From: Chelonoidis abingdonii
Taxonomy: Eukaryota; Chordata; Testudines; Testudinidae
Assembly (NCBI RefSeq): GCF_003597395.2
Contig: NC_133770.1
Coordinates: 9,560,173-9,624,172, forward strand
Direction: 5' to 3'
Length of the DNA: 64,000 nt
A program made the position numbers and the translations under genes. The notes beneath the pieces were generated by a model. It was not told the DNA's origin and searched no databases. It saw only the letters and a list, made by a program, of their open reading frames with translations. This document shows positions 54,701 through 60,700 of this stretch, piece by piece; within the stretch, counting starts at the first letter, position 1, and every line of letters starts with the position of its first letter.

Positions 54701-57700
54701 TAGTCAACACTGTAAGGTGTTTGGAAAAAGTGGTTAAATTGTGACAATGTTATGTCAAACTTACATGTAATCAGAAAACTTTATTCATACATAATATATA
54801 TTAAATAAAGCCTGGCTTATGTATTTGAGTGATTGCATCATCTCATGGCATTGACAAACATGCTGCTTCTTGTCAAGTATCAGAGGGGTAGCTGTGTTAG
54901 TCTAGATCTGTAAAAGCAGCAAAGAGTCCTGTGGCACTTTATAGACTAACAGACATATTGGAGCATGAGCTTTCATGGATGAATACCCACTTCGTTGGAT
55001 GCATGTAGTGGAAATTTCCACAGGCAGGTATATATATGCAAGCAAGAAGCAGGCTAGAGATAACAAGGTTAGTTCAATTAGGGAGGATGAGGCCCTCTTC
55101 TAGCAGTTGAGGTGTGAAAACCAAGGGAGGAGAAACAGCTTTTGTAGTTGGCAAGCCATTCACAGTCTTTGTTTAATCCTGAGCTGATGGTGTCAAATTT
55201 GCAGGTGAACTGAAGTTCAGCGGTTTCTCTTTGAAGTCTGGTCCTGAAGTTTTTTTGCTGCAGGATGGCTACCTTTAAATCTGCTATTGTGTGTCCAGGG
55301 AGATTGAAGTGTTTTCCTACAGGTTTTTGTATATTACCATTCCTGTATTGCTGCTTCTTGATTAAATGTAACCATATAAGTTGCAAACATGTTGGATACT
55401 TCTCTCCATCTCTGTCTTTCGGTTGCCAGTTGTAAGTATATTATGTCTTTCAGCCTTCCTTATAGTTCAGCTACTGGAAGCTCAATGCAATTTTTGATTC
55501 ATCAGAGTTTTCAACTGACCTTTCATCTTGTTTCTTTCTCTTAGCCATTTATGTGCTTTCATATTTGTCCATGTAAGCCATGCATACCTCCTCCCATGCT
55601 TCACATTCCAGCTTGCTCTCCAAACCTTCTGGTTGTAGTGTTTGTTAGTTGTCAGCTCATGGGTTGGTGGTACCCCAGTGTCAAAAATCTAATTTTTAAA
55701 CGGAGGTGGAACTTTTTCTTCTATCTTTCAAAGGTTTTCCACAGTTTTGTTTTCCTTCAGTCTATCTTCTTGGTGAGGAATAGCATCCCTCAGCTGCACT
55801 GGGTAGCTATACTCCCCCACAGCTCCTAATACTTTTCTCTCTGTGGTGATCTTAGCTTCTTTTCTATTGTGATTGAACAGTATGTTTTCTGTAAACTTAT
55901 CAGTGCACCTTCCATGCTTTCAATGCATTTCCATCATTTCCCCCATCTGCTTCTCCTGCAGACAGAAATTAATCAAGCTCCTTATACAGGATGTAGAGTT
56001 AAAATAATGTTTTGGGAACTTGGGGCTTAGCTAGATCTTTAATCTTCACGACATGCACAAAATATCAGTTTTTTGTTGGCGGGAAATGGATTCACAGTCA
56101 CAGCTTGCGCAGTTGTACAAAGTACCTATCTCAAGCTCAGTTGTCCAACCAAATAATTTTAACTAGATATAAAGAGGAGCATATTAATTTATCTACTCAA
56201 CATTTTGTTATAATTCTTAGGAGTATAAGTGCACCTGGCTGGCTATACTCTCACAATCTCCATTTCATATCTGGGCATTGTGTTTCTCACAATACCATGT
56301 GACCAATGGCATGTTTCTTAAAAAAACCTGAAGATCTGATCCAGTGTAAATCCTAATTCATGTTAGACACCCTTCATTCTACGTTACCAGCTTGTAGGAC
56401 CTAAATCTAGAGAGTGTAAATAATTTTGCACAAAAAGTGAAATCCAACATATCTTCAGAATGTCCAGTCGTGTCACTTCACCCCATGTCCTTCACTGAAT
56501 TTCATTGAGGGAAAATAGTACAGTAGAGTAAAAAGTAGGAAAGAGAGCAGCTGAATTCAAAGGATAAAGTCAGTCTTCTTTTGCTCTTGACAGCACTCTC
56601 AAATCACTCAATAGGGAAAACGTGGAAATAGTGTGGGTTGCAGATGAAAAAGAAATTCAAGAGCAAAATCTGAAACCATTTGGAACCTCCTAATATAACT
56701 TTATTGATATTCTTATCTGTTTGAAAAGAGTAAAGGGAGGATGTTGTTTCAGTTATTTTTATTTGCTGGACAGAGACAAAAGAAGATTGTGACATGCTCT
56801 CCTTGAGTGGGAAACAGCGAGGAATTAATCTCAAATCAAATTACAGAAAAGGGGAAAAAGAGAGGGTGAGGATGAACCAGTGAAGTAAGTGTGGGCATGA
56901 AGGGAGATTACTAAAGCTTACAAGCTTTTTTAGTTTTGCTTTACAGATGGTTGTGCCCACAACACCAGCAAGCTTGTGCAGTGTTATGAACTCACCATCG
57001 TTTCATGAATTTTGCTGCTATTTTCATGGAATGTCAGGAAATAGTCTTTTTCAGAGAAAACTGCCATTTGCTTGTGCAAAACTTCCCAAGCTCCAAGCGA
57101 GAAAAGTTCTTGGCTAAAACTGGGGAAAGGACCCAGGAAAGGACCCAGGATGCAGAATCAGGGCTAAAGCAGGTCAAAAACAGGAGGCTACAGCACACAG
57201 ATGTGAAGGATCCTTCCTGATAGCTTTGGCAGTCTAGTTTCTAAGATTTCTGCCATCTCTAACCAGATTGCATAACCTAGACCTCAGAAAACCCATCAGG
57301 CTCTTCTGCCAGCCCATGTGGTCTAGCTGTCGAAAGATGCATTAAGAACATTAAGTATAAATTTTGACACTTAATCTTTGCTTCAGTATCTTGGGGTTTG
57401 ATTACATATTTTTAACTGCAGGATGGCGCCTGGAAATTTTGCAGCCTTTGGTTGACACTGAAGTCACTGCTGGGGACCAAGCTACCCTTAGCTGTGTTTT
57501 AAGTGAAGCAGTGCCAGTCAGTGAAGTCGCCTGGTATATTAATGACATGGAAATCCAACCAGACGAGAACTGGGAAATAGAGGCAGATGGAGACAGCTAC
57601 AAACTGATCCTGAAGAAAGCCCAACCACATCATGCTGGAGAGGTGACTTTTGCTGCAAGGGATGCAATTACATCAGCCACATTATCTGTAATAGGTAGGT

Positions 57701-60700
57701 TCATCCAGTGAACGTTTCTGCCAATTCTAGCCATTGGTACTTGCACCACAGAGGGCAGGAGAAGAGCCAATGGGTTAAAACTACAGCATTTCAGATTTAG
57801 ATTAAATCTCTGGAAAAACTTCCTAACTGTAAGAATAGTAGGACAATGGAGCAGATGCCTAGGGAGGTTGTGGAACATCCTTCACTGGAGGTTTTCAAAA
57901 GGAGGCTGGAGATCCATCCATCTTGGGTGGTTTTTAGACAACAAATCCTGCAGCTTGGCAGGGGGTTAGACTAGATGACCCTTCCGGTCCCTTCTAACCC
58001 TATGATTCTATTATTCTCAGCCTACAGGACTGAGCTCTGTCACTCTGATTTTCTTACATCTGGTCTGTTTTCTGTTTCTCCTTCCCACAGGCACACATGC
58101 CAGCTCTCTCAGGTTTGATAAATTGCTGCTGTGCTATTCTGCTCTGACTGTCTCATGAAATTAAAATTAAATCAACTAGTGTTGAGATCTTCTTTTCAGT
58201 GTTTCCTTAGCTGAAACTCAACATTTTATAACCTACCATCATTGTTCTGTAAAGTACTAAATAGAACTGTACATACTTGTGGAGAAACCAATTTTCTGAG
58301 CAAGTTCTCTCTATCTTTATTTTAAAACAATACTCTGCAAACTTACCAGCCTTAGGGAAAATGGTAGGCAAATTGGAAAAGTTGGTTTCAGGTTAGCAAA
58401 GATGTGTGGGTCCCCTTTATAACCTTTAACCCAGTGATTAGGGCACTTGTGAGGGACCGAAGTTTGAATCCCTGCTCTGAATCACAGGGAGAAAAGATTT
58501 GAAGCTACATCTCCTACCTCTTAGATGAATGCAGAATATAGTCATCCTCACATTCTTGCTCTGGCCCAATGACTATGTTCGTGTTTATACAAAGTGGAAC
58601 AGTTTCAACAGGACAGATTGAGAGCAGCCATACCCCAGAATAGCCTATAACCAGGCTGCTCAGCTGAAAGGAGGACATCTGCTCCAGAGGGGGAATTCAA
58701 GCTTGGGTCTCCCACATCTTAAGCATGTGACCTAACCACTAGGCTAAGTACAGATTCAGACGTGGTTTGCTGGTCAGGAAAACCTTTTTCCCAAATGGTA
58801 TTAATTAGGTCATGTTCTCCAGTATTTTTGGATCAGCCAAAAATGCATTTTGGGGTGAAAAAAACTATTTACCCAAAAGATTCCACCCCGCTCTATATGT
58901 CCCCCTCCCCATAGATTACGATGCTTCACAGGTCTACAGAGAGTTGTCAATTGTGCAAAGATGTATCTGATTTTCATAGGCACAACGCAGTTCCGATTCA
59001 TGGTGAAAAAGATACTGAATGTGTCACTTAGATTTCTTCTTATTGCTTACAATGAGGGCTTATTTGTAATCTCACTAAAAAGTGACAGCACTTATTTTAT
59101 ACATCATTGGAACTCTTTGTGCCCTTAGCCCTCCCTGATCCCCCTGAAAATCCAGAGATTTTAAGTAAGAGCAGTCACTCGATAACTCTGTCCTGGTTCA
59201 CACCGCTGAGTGATGGTGGCTGTGGCATCTTAGGCTACAATATTGAGAGGAAAACACCTGGTGGTGGCTGGCAGCAATGCAACAAGGAACTTATTCAAAA
59301 CACAGAGTTTGTTGTGGACAATCTCTCACCAGACGAACCCTACAGATCCCACATTTCAACTGTAAACAAAGTTGGTGCTGGTGAACCAGTGCATTTACCT
59401 CAAACTGTGCAGCTAGGTGAGAATTGGAGAAGTCCCATAATGCACTGAGAGCTGTTATAGGCCTGTATTTCGCATGGTATGTCTGCTTAGGGTGACCAGC
59501 TGTCCCGATTTTATAGGGACAGTCCTGATTTTTGGGCCTTTTTCTTGTGTAGGCTCCTATTACCTCCCAACCCTGTCCCGATTTTTCACATTCGTTGTCT
59601 GGTCACCCTATGTCTGCTTCACACATTCAAGGGACCATGAGAGTGAAATGTCCACACTATAGCGTAGTTCGGTGATACCGAGTCTTGGAGAGAAGGTTGG
59701 TAAATTGTTCTGGGCAGAAGCAAAGTGAAACCTGCTGTGTTATTTATCTACTTGATATCTTTCTCTCCATACTTCAGCACTCAGTCTCATGGCTTGCAAT
59801 GCATCTCCGAGTTTTGTCTGATCAATATAAGATTATTTTCTCATGGAGACCAGATGGAATGACTGAGGCAGGGCATGCTGGAATGGCTATGTTACTGTGG
59901 CTGATGGCAACCGAGAGTTTTATTGTGCACTCAAGGGAGAGGCAGTGTTTCCTCCTTAAAATGCCTCTCTCTCTCTCTCTCTGATATTTGTATATCTCTT
60001 GTAATTTAACACCTTGACATTGTACCTGGGGGTACCAATTCACAGTTGCTTCAGTGAAACCCCAGTGGTCTTAGAGTTACCTTTAAGTTGTTTTCTTGTA
60101 AAGCCTCTCTCTACATTCTATTGCAATGGGACCTGTGTGCTTTGTATAGTTTCTTCTTATCTTTTTTGAAAACCCCTGGTAAGTTAAATTCCTGAGAGGG
60201 GGAAAATAACATTTTAAAAACATATTTGTCCATGTTTCTTCAGTCAAATCTGGCTGAACTCGGGTGCATTTTAGATACTGGTGCCATGCAGCTGTCATGT
60301 TATTAGAAGTCATCTAATATCAAAGTGATGAACATAACAAAACATTTTCTCACTATTTAAGAGCTGCTGGCTCAGTCATTAGTAACAAGAGTGAAGGTTT
60401 CATTGTGTTTTTCAAAACCTGAGATGGAGGCAACTTTCAAAATCTTTTTCCTGTGTTGGATCTTTTCTTCAAAAGTTGAAGGCTGGGTCTACGCTTCTGA
60501 TTTACTCTTCAAGCATATAGGAATTGTAAAGCTACTATGGGCTAGGTCTTGGTGGGGTGTATGAGATTGTGTGTGAGACTTGGCAAAAGTGGGTGATGAC
60601 TAAGGCTAAGACTTTGTTATGGATATTTTTAGTAAAAATCACAGACAAGTCATAGTCAATAAAGAAAAATTCACAGAACCATGTGACCTGCCTGTGACTT

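Noticed and set aside
55078..55386. Minus-strand 102-aa ORF as a host gene
   Set aside because: It lies within the Penelope-like element, matches that element type and is bounded by a target duplication.
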